A stretch of DNA of 6,877 nucleotides from Nocardioides sp. (GCA_021166815.1 JAJPEO010000376.1:1-6877), one strand, 5' to 3'. Shown: positions 1-6,489, counted from the first letter of the stretch. The notes: generated from the letters alone by a model not told the origin. Translations and numbers: made by a program.

Positions 1-424
1 GTACGCCACGCTGGGCGCGATCACCGTCCGATCCCTGCAGGCCGAGGACGGAGACGGTCGTGCCGTCGGCGAGGTCGAGCGTCGCCCACGGAGCCCCCGG
101 CGGGAGGTGCACACCGAGGATCTCCTCCCAGGCGTAGACCCGTCGGCGCAGCCCGTTGACCACGACCAGGCCCTCCATCTCCGCCGTCGCGCGACAGCGC
201 CAGAGCAGCCATCCGAGGAAGGCCATCGCGAGGCCGAAGAACACCAGGGTGGCGCGCTGGAGGAAGGTGAAGCGCTCGCGCACGTCGGCGTCGAACCCGA
301 ACCAGGCCCCGGCGCTCACCGCGACGAGGGTGAGCCCGAAGAACACGACCGCGATGCGGATGCCCACCGGGTGCCAGGTCTGGGGCAGCGACGGCAGCGC
401 AGGCGGCTCAGAGGCGGCAGGCAT
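1..424 (-). CDS. PH-like domain membrane protein, C-terminus cut by window edge
   Basis: Reading from an ATG at 424, the first 141 residues are open to the window edge. The N-terminus is short and proline-rich. Two hydrophobic segments follow (about residues 21-43 and 58-75), separated by a polar loop (FGFDADVRERF). A basic turn comes next, then a beta-rich region from about residue 80 (AEMEGLVVVNGLRRRVYAWE) containing the W-E-E-I and LDLADGTTV strands typical of small bacterial PH-like domains. I infer a membrane-anchored protein with a cytoplasmic PH-like domain; its function is unknown. The ATG lies 17 nt inside the hisG 3' end, so it is probably co-transcribed with and coupled to hisG. 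No good Shine-Dalgarno is visible before this ATG, and a GTG at codon 20 is an alternative that would clip little of the first membrane segment. A PH-domain gene after hisG is, as I recall, common in related actinobacteria. Confidence 0.75.
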   Translation of the reverse strand, partial: MPAASEPPALPSLPQTWHPVGIRIAVVFFGLTLVAVSAGAWFGFDADVRERFTFLQRATLVFFGLAMAFLGWLLWRCRATAEMEGLVVVNGLRRRVYAWEEILGVHLPPGAPWATLDLADGTTVSVLGLQGSDGDRAQRGV

Positions 425-1253
425 GGATGTCCGTCAAGAGGATCGCCCGCGCGCCCAGCGAGTAGAGCTCGTCCATGAGGCGCTGCGACCCGGCACGGGG
501 CACCATGACGCGGACGGCCACCCAGCCCTCCTTGCCGAGCGGGGAGATGGTCGGTCCCTCCTTGCCCGGGGCGACCCGGGTCGCGGCATCGAGGTTGGAG
601 GACTCGATGTCGTAGTCCATCATCACGTAGCTGCGGGCCACCAGGACGCCCTCGACGCGGCGCCGGAAGATCTCGAAGCCCTCGGGGCTGGCTCCCGTGC
701 GGGAGATGAGCACTCCCTCGGACTCCAGGATGCACTCGCCGAAGGTGGCCAGTCCCGCCGCACGGAGCGTCGAGCCGGTCTCGACCACGTCGGCGATCAC
801 GTCGGCCACACCGAGCTGGATGCTGGTCTCGACCGCCCCGTCGAGACGGGTCACGCTCGCCTCGACACCGTGCCGGAAGAGGTAGTCCTCGACGATGCCG
901 ACGTACGACGTCGCGATGCGCAGGCCGCGCAGCTGCTCGAGCTCGGTGAACTTGCCGGCCGGCCCGGCGAAGTGGAAGCGCGAGCGTCCGAAGCCCAGGC
1001 TCATGACCTCCTCGGCCTTGGCGCCGGAGTCGTGGAGCAGGTCGCGGCCGGTGATGCCGACGTCGAGGGTGCCCTCGCCGACGTAGAGCGCGATGTCGCG
1101 CGGACGGAGGTAGAAGAACTCGACGCCGTTCTCGGCGTCGACCAGGGCGAGCTCCTTGGAGTCGCTGCGCTGACGGTAGCCGGACTCCCTGAGGATCTCG
1201 GAGGCCGCCTGGGACAGGGCTCCCTTGTTGGGTACGGCGATGCGCAGGGTCAT
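408..1253 (-). CDS. hisG: ATP phosphoribosyltransferase, long form (HisG)
   Basis: HisG joins ATP and PRPP to give phosphoribosyl-ATP, the committed and feedback-inhibited first step of histidine synthesis, in the cytoplasm. The 281-residue protein starts MTLRIAVPNKGALS, the usual HisG N-terminus. It carries the family signature LDVGITGRDLL (about 63-73) and the PRPP-binding loop DVVETGSTLRAAG (155-167), preceded by DGAVETSIQLGVADVI. The region from about 209 to the end (KEGWVAVRVMVPR, then LYSLGARAILLTDIHACRL) matches the C-terminal ACT-like regulatory domain of long-form HisG. Length and this domain indicate the self-sufficient, histidine-regulated form that needs no HisZ. The ATG is 7 nt after the hisE stop, and GAGGA overlapping that stop can serve as the ribosome binding site. 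The pair is therefore very likely one hisEG transcript. No key motif is missing. Confidence 0.97.
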   Translation of the reverse strand: MTLRIAVPNKGALSQAASEILRESGYRQRSDSKELALVDAENGVEFFYLRPRDIALYVGEGTLDVGITGRDLLHDSGAKAEEVMSLGFGRSRFHFAGPAGKFTELEQLRGLRIATSYVGIVEDYLFRHGVEASVTRLDGAVETSIQLGVADVIADVVETGSTLRAAGLATFGECILESEGVLISRTGASPEGFEIFRRRVEGVLVARSYVMMDYDIESSNLDAATRVAPGKEGPTISPLGKEGWVAVRVMVPRAGSQRLMDELYSLGARAILLTDIHACRL

Positions 1254-1260
1254 CGGGTCC

Positions 1261-1524
1261 TCACAGGTGTGCGTAGACGTCGTCGAGCGTCAGGCCGGTG
1301 GCGAGCATCAGCACCTGCGCGTGGTAGAGGAGCTGGCTGATCTCCAGCGCGGTGGCGTCCTTGCCCTCGTGCTCGGCTGCCATCCACGACTCGGCAGCCT
1401 CCTCGAGGAGCTTCTTGCCGATCGCATGGACCCCGGCGTCCAGCTGGCGCACGGTGCCGGACCCGGCCGGTCGTTCGACGGCCTTGGCGGACAGCTCGGC
1501 CCACAACTCCTCGAAGGTCTTCAC
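1261..1524 (-). CDS. hisE: Phosphoribosyl-ATP pyrophosphatase (HisE)
   Basis: HisE hydrolyses phosphoribosyl-ATP to phosphoribosyl-AMP and pyrophosphate, the second step of histidine synthesis, acting directly on the HisG product. The 87-residue protein is a normal length for a stand-alone HisE. It shows the all-alpha MazG-like pattern: [18 protein letters not shown] at the N-terminus, then the metal-binding helix [15 protein letters not shown] (about 36-50) with its E-E-x-x-E acids, then the [15 protein letters not shown] helix with D-D near the C-terminus. I chose GTG at 1524 because VKTFEELW is the expected N-terminus. The next in-frame upstream start (TTG, 1533) lies partly in a putative -10 box. 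No Shine-Dalgarno precedes the GTG, which fits a leaderless mRNA. The 59-nt gap after ribH and this promoter suggest at least partly independent expression from the rib operon. Confidence 0.95.
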   Translation of the reverse strand: MKTFEELWAELSAKAVERPAGSGTVRQLDAGVHAIGKKLLEEAAESWMAAEHEGKDATALEISQLLYHAQVLMLATGLTLDDVYAHL

Positions 1525-1538
1525 GGAGGACAAGCCTA
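1525..1538 (-). promoter_or_regulatory. Putative leaderless -10 promoter element of hisE
   Basis: On the minus strand TAGGCT (1538-1533) is followed by 8 nt (TGTCCTCC) and then the GTG start of hisE. This fits the actinobacterial TANNNT -10 consensus placed so that transcription would begin at or within a base or two of the start codon. No Shine-Dalgarno is present. I see no good -35 match at 16-18 nt, which is common for such promoters. The same octamer TAGGCTTG stands at the same distance before rpe, which raises confidence. Confidence 0.5.
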
Positions 1539-1583
1539 GGCGGTCGGACCCACCACGGGCGCGCCGGTCCCAAGCAGCGGCGC

Positions 1584-2087
1584 TCACTCCTCGTCGTCGC
1601 CCCAGGCGGCGTCCGGGGGACGCACGCCGCGGAGCACCCGCGCCGTCTCCAGGGCCGCAGCGGTCGCCTCCCAGCCCTTGTCCTCGCTCGAGCCCTCCAG
1701 CCCCGCGCGGTCCAGCGCCTGCTCCTCGGTGTCGCAGGTCAGCACGCCGAACCCCACCGGGACGCCGTTGTCGAGCGCCACCCGGGTCAGCCCGTCGGTG
1801 GCCGCCCCGCACACGTAGTCGAAGTGGGGCGTGCCGCCGCGGATCACCACGCCGAGCGCGACGACCGCGTCGTACTCCTCGCACAGGGCATCGGCCACCA
1901 CCGGCAGCTCGAAGGTGCCGGGGACACGTACGAGCACGTGGTCGGCCACCCGGTGCGCCGCCAGGGCACGCTCGGCCCCGGCGACGAGGCCGCCCATGAC
2001 CTCGTCGTGCCAGCTCGCCGCCACGACCGCGACGCGCAGGTCGCTGGCGTCGAAGGGCTGGCTGGTGGGGGCTCCGGCGCCGCTCAT
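1584..2087 (-). CDS. ribH: 6,7-dimethyl-8-ribityllumazine synthase (RibH)
   Basis: RibH condenses 5-amino-6-ribitylaminouracil with 3,4-dihydroxy-2-butanone 4-phosphate to give 6,7-dimethyl-8-ribityllumazine, the penultimate step to riboflavin. The 167-residue protein has a normal length. Visible motifs are the aromatic substrate-stacking position W26 in AASWHDEV, the phosphate/substrate loop RVPGTFELP (54-62), [17 protein letters not shown] (77-93) with H88 matching the Bacillus catalytic histidine, and [20 protein letters not shown] (110-129) with R127. DKGWEAT (136-142) supplies the conserved lysine. The C-terminus is a short acidic tail (WGDDEE). Family members assemble into pentamers or 60-mer capsids; the sequence alone does not show which. 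The ATG overlaps the ribBA stop as ATGA, and AAGGAG lies 7 nt upstream inside ribBA, so translational coupling is likely. It is the last rib gene of the operon. Confidence 0.97.
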   Translation of the reverse strand: MSGAGAPTSQPFDASDLRVAVVAASWHDEVMGGLVAGAERALAAHRVADHVLVRVPGTFELPVVADALCEEYDAVVALGVVIRGGTPHFDYVCGAATDGLTRVALDNGVPVGFGVLTCDTEEQALDRAGLEGSSEDKGWEATAAALETARVLRGVRPPDAAWGDDEE

Positions 2088-3349
2088 GAGGTTGCTCCTT
2101 GGGGCTGCGAGGACTCGTTCTCGTCCTGGTGGTCGGTCGCGATGTCGGGAAGCTCGTGACCCATCCGGTCACGCTTGGTGCGCAGGTACTCGACGTTGTG
2201 GCGCGTGGCGTGCAGGGACAACGGGACCCTCTCGGCGACCCGGATCCCGAAGTCCTCGAGGCTGCGCGTCTTGTCGGGGTTGTTGGTCATCAGCCGCACC
2301 GCCTCCACCCCGAGGTCGCGCAGGATCTGCGTCGCCGTGCCGTAGTGGCGCGCGTCGGCAGGCAGCCCCAGGTCGAGGTTGGCGTCGACGGTGTCGCGGC
2401 CGCCGTCCTGGAGCTGGTAGGCCTGCAGCTTGGCCACCAGCCCGATCCCACGCCCCTCGTGCCCGCGCAGGTAGATGATCACCCCGCGGCCCTCCTGGAC
2501 GACCCGCTCCATCGCCTCGTTCAGCTGGGGCCCGCAGTCGCAGCGGTGGCTGCCCAGGACGTCCCCGGTGAGGCACTCGGAGTGGACCCGGGTCAGGACC
2601 GGATCGGGTCCGGAGATGTCACCGTGCACCAGCGCGATGTGCTCGCTGGCGTCGATGGTGATGCGGTAGCCGTAGGCGGTGAACTCCCCCGTGTCGGTCG
2701 GCAGCAGCGTCTCGGCCACCCGCTCGACGTGGCGCTCGTGGCGGCGCCGGAAGCGCACCAGGTCCTCGATGGAGATCATCGAGAGGCCGTGCTCGTCGGC
2801 GAACTCCCGCAGCTCGGGGGCGCGCTTCATCGAGCCGTCGTCGTTGACGACCTCGACCAGCACTCCCACGGGGGTGAGGCCGGCGAGCCGGGCCAGGTCG
2901 ACCGCGGCCTCGGTGTGCCCGCGGCGCACGAGCACCCCACCCTCGCGGTAGCGCAGGGGGAACACGTGCCCGGGCCGGGTCAGCTCCCACGGCTCGGTCG
3001 CCGAGTCCGCCAGGGCGCGGACCGTGCGGGAGCGGTCGGCCGCCGAGATGCCCGTCGTCACGCCGTCGCGGGCGTCCACCGAGATCGTGTACGCGGTGCG
3101 GTAGGCGTCGCGGTTGTGGGGCGTCATCAAGGGGATCTCGAGCCGGTCGAGGATCGCTCCCGGCATCGGCGCGCAGATGACTCCGCTGGAGTGGCGGATG
3201 GTGAACGCCATCAGCTCCGGGGTGGCCTTGGAGGCCGCGAAGATGATGTCCCCCTCGTTCTCGCGCTCCTCGTCGTCGACGACGACCACCGCCTTGCCGG
3301 CGGCGATGTCGGCGATGGCCTGCTCGACAGGGTCCAGACGGACGCTCAT
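2084..3349 (-). CDS. ribBA: Bifunctional DHBP synthase / GTP cyclohydrolase II (RibBA)
   Basis: RibBA supplies both precursors of the pathway. The N-terminal domain (about 1-205) converts ribulose 5-phosphate to 3,4-dihydroxy-2-butanone 4-phosphate and formate. The C-terminal domain (about 206-400) opens GTP to the diaminopyrimidine with release of formate and pyrophosphate. The synthase half shows the acidic metal/substrate loop [10 protein letters not shown] (25-34), RPGHVFPL (125-132) and [11 protein letters not shown] (142-152). The cyclohydrolase half shows [18 protein letters not shown], with zinc ligands C259, C270 and C272, then [10 protein letters not shown] (295-304), AYQLQD with Y311 aligning with E. 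coli RibA Y105, and TNNPDK (355-360). Both halves look intact. The 421 residues end in a polar acidic tail after MGHELPDI. The start is supported by AAGGAG 7 nt upstream and an ATGA overlap with the ribE stop. Confidence 0.98.
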   Translation of the reverse strand: MSVRLDPVEQAIADIAAGKAVVVVDDEERENEGDIIFAASKATPELMAFTIRHSSGVICAPMPGAILDRLEIPLMTPHNRDAYRTAYTISVDARDGVTTGISAADRSRTVRALADSATEPWELTRPGHVFPLRYREGGVLVRRGHTEAAVDLARLAGLTPVGVLVEVVNDDGSMKRAPELREFADEHGLSMISIEDLVRFRRRHERHVERVAETLLPTDTGEFTAYGYRITIDASEHIALVHGDISGPDPVLTRVHSECLTGDVLGSHRCDCGPQLNEAMERVVQEGRGVIIYLRGHEGRGIGLVAKLQAYQLQDGGRDTVDANLDLGLPADARHYGTATQILRDLGVEAVRLMTNNPDKTRSLEDFGIRVAERVPLSLHATRHNVEYLRTKRDRMGHELPDIATDHQDENESSQPQGATS

Positions 3350-3972
3350 GGACGATCTCCTTCAGTGGTGAGACGCTCGACGAGTCCGCTGGCGAGCAGC
3401 TTCTCGACGTGCTTGGCGATGACGTCGGCCTCGAGGTTCACCCGGTCGCCGACGGTGCGCGTGCCCAGGGTGGTGCGCGCGAGGGTCTCGGGGATGAGGC
3501 TGACGGTGAAGCTGTCGGCTCGGGCCTCGACCACCGTCAGGCTGACGCCGTCGACGGTGATCGATCCCTTGTCGACCAGGTAGTGCGCCAGGTGGGACGG
3601 CAGCGAGATCTCCACGACCTCCCAGTTGTCGCTGGGGGTGCGGGCGATGACGGTCCCGACCCCGTCCACGTGGCCTTGCACCAGGTGACCACCGAGCCGG
3701 GTCGCCATGGTGACCGCACGCTCGAGGTTGACCGCGTCACCGGCTCGCAGGGAGCCGAGCGTGGTCTTGTCGAGCGTCTCCTGCATCACGTCGGCGACCC
3801 ACGAGTCGTCGTCGCGCTCGGCGACGGTCAGGCAGCAGCCGTTGACGGCGATCGAGTCACCGAGCCCGGTGCCCTCGAGGACGGCCTCGGCAGCCACGGT
3901 GAGGCGCAGCGCGTCGCCACGCTCCTCCACCGCCCTCACGGAGCCGAGCTCCTCGACGATTCCGGTGAACAT
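3346..3972 (-). CDS. ribE: Riboflavin synthase alpha chain
   Basis: This enzyme dismutates two molecules of 6,7-dimethyl-8-ribityllumazine into riboflavin and 5-amino-6-ribitylaminouracil, the last step of the pathway; the gene is also called ribC in some species. The 208-residue protein has the classic duplicated lumazine-binding barrels. Barrel one runs from [10 protein letters not shown] through VNGCCLTV (43-50). Barrel two begins near [13 protein letters not shown] (94-106) and repeats the pattern as [11 protein letters not shown] (140-150). [11 protein letters not shown] and [11 protein letters not shown] are matching repeats within the two barrels. The ATG is chosen because MFTGIVEE is the strictly conserved, catalytically required N-terminus; the frame is open further upstream, but that stretch lies in ribD. 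The start shares one base with the ribD stop (TGATG), and GGAGG lies 10 nt upstream. The stop overlaps the ribBA start by 4 nt. Confidence 0.97.
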   Translation of the reverse strand: MFTGIVEELGSVRAVEERGDALRLTVAAEAVLEGTGLGDSIAVNGCCLTVAERDDDSWVADVMQETLDKTTLGSLRAGDAVNLERAVTMATRLGGHLVQGHVDGVGTVIARTPSDNWEVVEISLPSHLAHYLVDKGSITVDGVSLTVVEARADSFTVSLIPETLARTTLGTRTVGDRVNLEADVIAKHVEKLLASGLVERLTTEGDRP

Positions 3973-5015
3973 CAGGAAGAACCTCCAGGGGTCATGGTCA
4001 GGCGGACGTTGGCCGGATCGGAGCCTGCCGCGGGCAGGACGGTCACGTCGTCGATGCGCAGGGACAGCGCGTCGGCGATCGTGGTGATGCCGAGGTCGCC
4101 GACTGCGCCCCGACCGGCGCCGAGCAGCACCGGAGCGACGTACGCCACGACCTCGTCGACCAGGCCGGCCCGCAGGAACGCCGCGGCCACCGTGGGTCCT
4201 CCCTCGAGGAAGACGTGGCGGCGCCCCAGGTCGAACAGCTCCGAGAGCACCTCTGCCGGGTCGTGGCTGCGGACGTGCAGCGTGGGGGCGGCGTCGTCGA
4301 AGACGTTGCGGTCGGGTGCCAGGTCCCTCTGGCCCATGACCACGCGGAGCGGCTGGTGGGCGACGTCGTGGCCCTCGTCGTCTCGCACCGTGAGTCGGGG
4401 ATCGTCGACGGCGATGGTGTTGGACCCCACCAGCATCACGTCGCACTCGCCGCGCAGGCGGTGGGTGTCGCGCCGCGCGGCGGCGCTCGAGACCCACCGG
4501 CTCGTGCCGTCAGCGGCGGCACTGCGTCCGTCGAGGCTGGCTGCGAACTTCCACGTGACCAGGGGGCGCTCGTGGCGCAGGCCGAACTCCCACGCTCGGT
4601 TGAGGTGGGCCGACTCGGTCTCCATCAGCCCGTGGACCACCTCGATGCCTGCGTCCCGCAGCGTCGTGGTCCCGCCCTGGGCTTCCGGGTTCGGGTCCCG
4701 GCGAGCCACGACGACGCGGGCCACCCCGGCTCGGACGAGCGCGTCGGCACAGGGGCCCGTACGGCCGGTGTGGTTGCACGGCTCGAGGGTGACGACCGCG
4801 GTGGTGCCGCGGGCCCGGTCACCGGCCGCCGCGAGGGCGGCCGCCTCGGCGTGGGGCGTGCCGGCACCGCGGTGGTGGCCCTCGGCGACGACGGTGCCGT
4901 CCGGGGAGAGCAGGACGCAGCCCACACGAGGATTGGGACCGAGCGGGACACCGGGGGTGGCGGCGATCTCGAGGGCGCGCGCCATGGCGGTGCGCTCTGC
5001 CTCGGGGTTGACCAT
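3972..5015 (-). CDS. ribD: Bifunctional pyrimidine deaminase / reductase (RibD)
   Basis: RibD deaminates the pyrimidine product of GTP cyclohydrolase II and then reduces its ribosyl side chain with NADPH, giving 5-amino-6-ribitylamino-uracil phosphate. The 347-residue protein has an N-terminal CMP/dCMP-deaminase-type domain (about 1-145) with the zinc site HAE (H55-E57) and PCNHTGRTGPC (C80 and C89). It also has GPNPRVGCVL (26-35), usual for RibD. The C-terminal reductase domain (about 150-347) has VTWKFAASLDGR (153-164), SNTIAVDDPRLTVR and FLEGGPTVAAAFLRAGLVDE (269-288). The start is supported by AGGAGG 4 nt upstream. It is the first gene after the FMN riboswitch and so should be the direct target of feedback by FMN. 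Its stop shares one base with the ribE start. Confidence 0.97.
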   Translation of the reverse strand: MVNPEAERTAMARALEIAATPGVPLGPNPRVGCVLLSPDGTVVAEGHHRGAGTPHAEAAALAAAGDRARGTTAVVTLEPCNHTGRTGPCADALVRAGVARVVVARRDPNPEAQGGTTTLRDAGIEVVHGLMETESAHLNRAWEFGLRHERPLVTWKFAASLDGRSAAADGTSRWVSSAAARRDTHRLRGECDVMLVGSNTIAVDDPRLTVRDDEGHDVAHQPLRVVMGQRDLAPDRNVFDDAAPTLHVRSHDPAEVLSELFDLGRRHVFLEGGPTVAAAFLRAGLVDEVVAYVAPVLLGAGRGAVGDLGITTIADALSLRIDDVTVLPAAGSDPANVRLTMTPGGSS

Positions 5016-5085
5016 CTCGCCTCCTGAACGGTGTCGCGATCACACCGGGGGCGTTGACGGATGCGCGCGGGCGCGGACACCCGCT
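5016..5085 (-). promoter_or_regulatory. Expression platform between FMN aptamer and ribD, with strong Shine-Dalgarno
   Basis: This 70-nt stretch separates aptamer stem P1 from the ribD ATG. It ends with AGGAGG (5025-5020), 4 nt before the ATG. Just upstream lies a 6-bp hairpin, CGGTGT / ACACCG (5047-5042 with 5034-5029, 7-nt loop). The same downstream arm can pair instead as GACACC (5035-5030) with GGTGTC (5081-5076), right after the aptamer. These two pairings exclude each other. No U-tract follows any stem, so a classical intrinsic terminator is not supported. Control at translation initiation or through Rho is my inference. Confidence 0.55.
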
Positions 5086-5241
5086 GCGTGCGCTTCTCAT
5101 CCGGACTTTGACCGTCGGTCCAGGAGTTCCACCTGGTCAACCGGACACTGGCTGTGGCCGGGTCGCGGACTTCCGGGTCGAGCAGACTGCCTTCGACCTC
5201 GGTCACCGCCGGTGCGGAGTTTCACCGCCCCCAGAGCACGC
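5086..5241 (-). ncRNA. FMN riboswitch (RFN element) aptamer
   Basis: The aptamer senses flavin mononucleotide and represses the downstream riboflavin operon when FMN is plentiful. The minus strand shows the RFN conserved blocks in the right order. Stem P1 is GCGTGC (5241-5236) closed by GCACGC (5091-5086). P2 is GCGG-TGAAACT-CCGC, followed by the hallmark CCGGCGGTGA (5212-5203). A variable arm comes next, then AAGTCCGCGACCCGG. The last hairpin arm is CCAGG-TGGAACT-CCTGG, followed by CCGACGGT (5118-5111) and AGTCCGGATGAGA (5107-5095). The total of about 156 nt is near the usual size, and the position directly upstream of ribD is the expected one. P1 is perfectly paired at its base, which sets the boundaries used here. 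Confidence 0.97.
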
Positions 5242-5307
5242 GAGCTCTTGCTGGGCCAAGCCTGCCACATCGCAGGAGATTCCCGACCACCGGTCCACGG
5301 TGACGTG

Positions 5308-5334
5308 GGCGACACCGGCCGCCCGGCCGGCGCC
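5308..5334 (-). terminator. GC-rich hairpin after rpe, possible terminator
   Basis: Ten nt beyond the rpe stop the transcript can form CCGGCC-GGGC-GGCCGG, extended by an outer GGCG/CGCC stem with a 3-nt bulge. No U-tract follows, as is often the case for proposed actinobacterial terminators. It may end the rpe transcript or attenuate read-through into the rib leader. A second small dyad, CCACG-GTGA-CGTGG on the plus strand (5295-5308), touches it. I see the fold; the function is inferred. Confidence 0.4.
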
Positions 5335-5356
5335 GCTCAGGCGCTCAGGCGCTCAG
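5333..5356 (-). repeat. 8-bp direct repeat, three copies, across the rpe stop codon
   Basis: On the plus strand GCGCTCAG occurs at 5341-5348 and 5349-5356, with a 7/8 copy (CCGCTCAG) at 5333-5340. On the minus strand this reads CTGAGCGC repeated across the end of rpe, and the rpe stop TGA is inside it. Gain or loss of a unit would leave the encoded C-terminus (DLSA) unchanged, so the repeat is tolerated. It most likely reflects replication slippage. Confidence 0.7.
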
Positions 5357-6016
5357 GTCGGCTGTCGCCTCGGCGCGGGCTCGCAGGTCGCGCACCATCG
5401 CGTCAGGGTCGTCAGCGGAGTAGACCGCCGATCCGGCGACGAACACGTCGGCGCCCGCCTCGGCACAACGGGCGATCGTGTCGACGGAGACGCCTCCGTC
5501 CACCTGGAGCCACGTCTCCACGCCGTGCTTGCGCATCAGCTCGCGGGCGCGCCGGATCTTGGGCAGGCACAGGTCCAGGAACTTCTGCCCGCCGAATCCC
5601 GGCTCCACCGTCATGATGAGGAGCATGTCCAGCTCGGGGAGCAGGGCCTCGTACGGCTCGATCGGCGTGGCCGGCTTCAGGGCCATCGACGCGCGTGCGC
5701 CCATCGCCCGGATCTCACGAGCCAGGCGGACCGGCGCCTTGGTGGCCTCCACGTGGAAGGTCACGCTGCCGGCTCCGGCCTCGACATATGCCGGGGCGTT
5801 GCGGTCGCAGTCCTCGATCATCAGGTGTGCGTCGAGGGGGATCGAGGTGCTCCGGCTCAGGGCCTCGACCATGGCCGGCCCGAACGTCATGTTGGGGACG
5901 AAGTGGTTGTCCATGACGTCGACGTGCACCCAGTCCGCGCTGGAGATGCGCGCGACCTCCTCACCCAGTCGGGCGAAGTCGGCGTTGAGGATGCTCGGCG
6001 TGATCTGGATACCCAC
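5345..6016 (-). CDS. rpe: Ribulose-phosphate 3-epimerase (Rpe)
   Basis: Rpe interconverts ribulose 5-phosphate and xylulose 5-phosphate in the pentose phosphate pathway. The 223-residue protein is a typical TIM-barrel Rpe length. It starts [13 protein letters not shown] after the initiator. The family's metal and catalytic residues are visible: H31 and D33 in [14 protein letters not shown]64 in LDAHLMIED, and D173 in LQVDGG. The phosphate-binding C-terminal strand-loop is FVAGSAVY (192-199), and [11 protein letters not shown] (136-146) is the usual mobile-loop region. I chose the GTG at 6016 because the frame upstream loses family similarity and overlaps the preceding gene. No Shine-Dalgarno precedes it, but a -10-like TAGGCT does. 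Ribulose 5-phosphate is also a RibBA substrate, which fits its place before the rib operon. Confidence 0.96.
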   Translation of the reverse strand: MGIQITPSILNADFARLGEEVARISSADWVHVDVMDNHFVPNMTFGPAMVEALSRSTSIPLDAHLMIEDCDRNAPAYVEAGAGSVTFHVEATKAPVRLAREIRAMGARASMALKPATPIEPYEALLPELDMLLIMTVEPGFGGQKFLDLCLPKIRRARELMRKHGVETWLQVDGGVSVDTIARCAEAGADVFVAGSAVYSADDPDAMVRDLRARAEATADLSA

Positions 6017-6030
6017 GACCGGCAAGCCTA
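6017..6030 (-). promoter_or_regulatory. Putative leaderless -10 promoter element of rpe
   Basis: TAGGCT (6030-6025, minus strand) followed by 8 nt (TGCCGGTC) precedes the rpe GTG, matching the arrangement before hisE. Its first three bases are the TAG stop codon of the upstream gene. No Shine-Dalgarno is present. An AGGACG 15 nt further upstream is only a poor, closely spaced -35 candidate. Leaderless initiation at or near the GTG is inferred. Confidence 0.5.
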
Positions 6031-6477
6031 CTGGTGGCCGACGACCGTCCTGGAGGAGGCCTCGCTGAGCTGGAGGGTGGCCGGATCGGCCCCCAGCAGC
6101 GCCAAGGCCGACAGTGCGGACTCGGCGAGCCACATCGCCTCGCCGTGGCGCCCGTGGCGCCGGAAGCAAGGCGCGGAGCCAGGCACCGGCCACGACCAGC
6201 CAGCGCGCTCCAGCGCCTTCTCGGTCTCGCGCGACATGGTCCACTGGCCCCCAAAGCTCGCAGACCCCACGCACTCCACCGTGACGACGTCCGGACCGCC
6301 GATGAACTGCACGTAGCGCACCGGCGGCGGATTGGTGCGTCGCTGGCGCAGCAGGCCCGAGGGCCGCGCCGGCTCAGCAGGCTCGCCGAGTCGCACCTGT
6401 TCCCCTTCGTCAAGGTCGCTGAGGAGCCCCGTGAGCTGCTCCATCCACGACCGCCAACCCCCGTCGAGTGTGAACAT
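6028..6477 (-). CDS. Small protein of unknown function, possibly TY-Chap-like
   Basis: I cannot assign a function to this 149-residue protein. It opens with an amphipathic helix ([20 protein letters not shown]), then a Pro/Arg-rich linker (about 32-52). A strand-rich middle follows: [19 protein letters not shown] (54-72), then a [18 protein letters not shown] helix-turn (80-97). It ends in a helix, [16 protein letters not shown] (115-130). The order 'YVQF - VECVG - L..LGW..P' is reminiscent of actinobacterial TY-Chap (YbjN/CesT-like chaperone) domains; this is recollection only. No signal peptide or membrane segment is evident. Codon use and GC content look native. A TACCCT -10-like element ends 6 nt before the ATG, and the only ribosome-binding candidate (GAGG) is too close to the start to be ideal. 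Its stop forms part of the rpe -10 element. Confidence 0.75.
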   Translation of the reverse strand: MFTLDGGWRSWMEQLTGLLSDLDEGEQVRLGEPAEPARPSGLLRQRRTNPPPVRYVQFIGGPDVVTVECVGSASFGGQWTMSRETEKALERAGWSWPVPGSAPCFRRHGRHGEAMWLAESALSALALLGADPATLQLSEASSRTVVGHQ

Positions 6478-6489
6478 GTCCTCAGGGTA
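6478..6489 (-). promoter_or_regulatory. Putative -10 element before the 149-residue gene
   Basis: TACCCT (6489-6484, minus strand) fits the TANNNT pattern and ends 6 nt before the ATG at 6477, again at leaderless spacing. No matching -35 was found at 16-18 nt. TANNNT is a loose pattern, so this rests mainly on position and the weak ribosome binding site. Confidence 0.35.

Noticed and set aside
1546..1570. GGACC/GGTCC inverted repeat around GGCGCGCC between ribH and hisE as a terminator
   Set aside because: The stem is 5 bp with a 15-nt loop and has no U-tract, so it is too weak to call in this GC-rich DNA.
2099..3583. A 494-codon open frame on the plus strand opposite ribBA
   Set aside because: It mirrors codon bias of ribBA, which has complete catalytic motifs on the other strand. 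No recognisable domain is seen.
5021..5128. Complementarity between CTCCTG in the last aptamer arm and CAGGAG of the ribD ribosome binding site
   Set aside because: It would hide the ribosome site when FMN is absent, the opposite of the expected control. Six bases can match by chance.
4625..5206. A minus-strand 193-codon frame crossing the FMN aptamer into ribD
   Set aside because: It overlaps the aptamer and the well-supported ribD start in another frame, and its composition is that of a shadow frame.
3409..5616. A 735-codon open frame on the plus strand antisense to the rib genes
   Set aside because: It is low in complexity, rich in Arg, Ser, Pro and Ala, and shows no family motif. It also runs through the riboswitch. 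Such frames are expected opposite real genes at this GC content.
6017..6274. Extension of rpe upstream to an ATG at 6274
   Set aside because: The added residues have no Rpe similarity and overlap the 149-residue gene. The family N-terminus begins right after the GTG at 6016.
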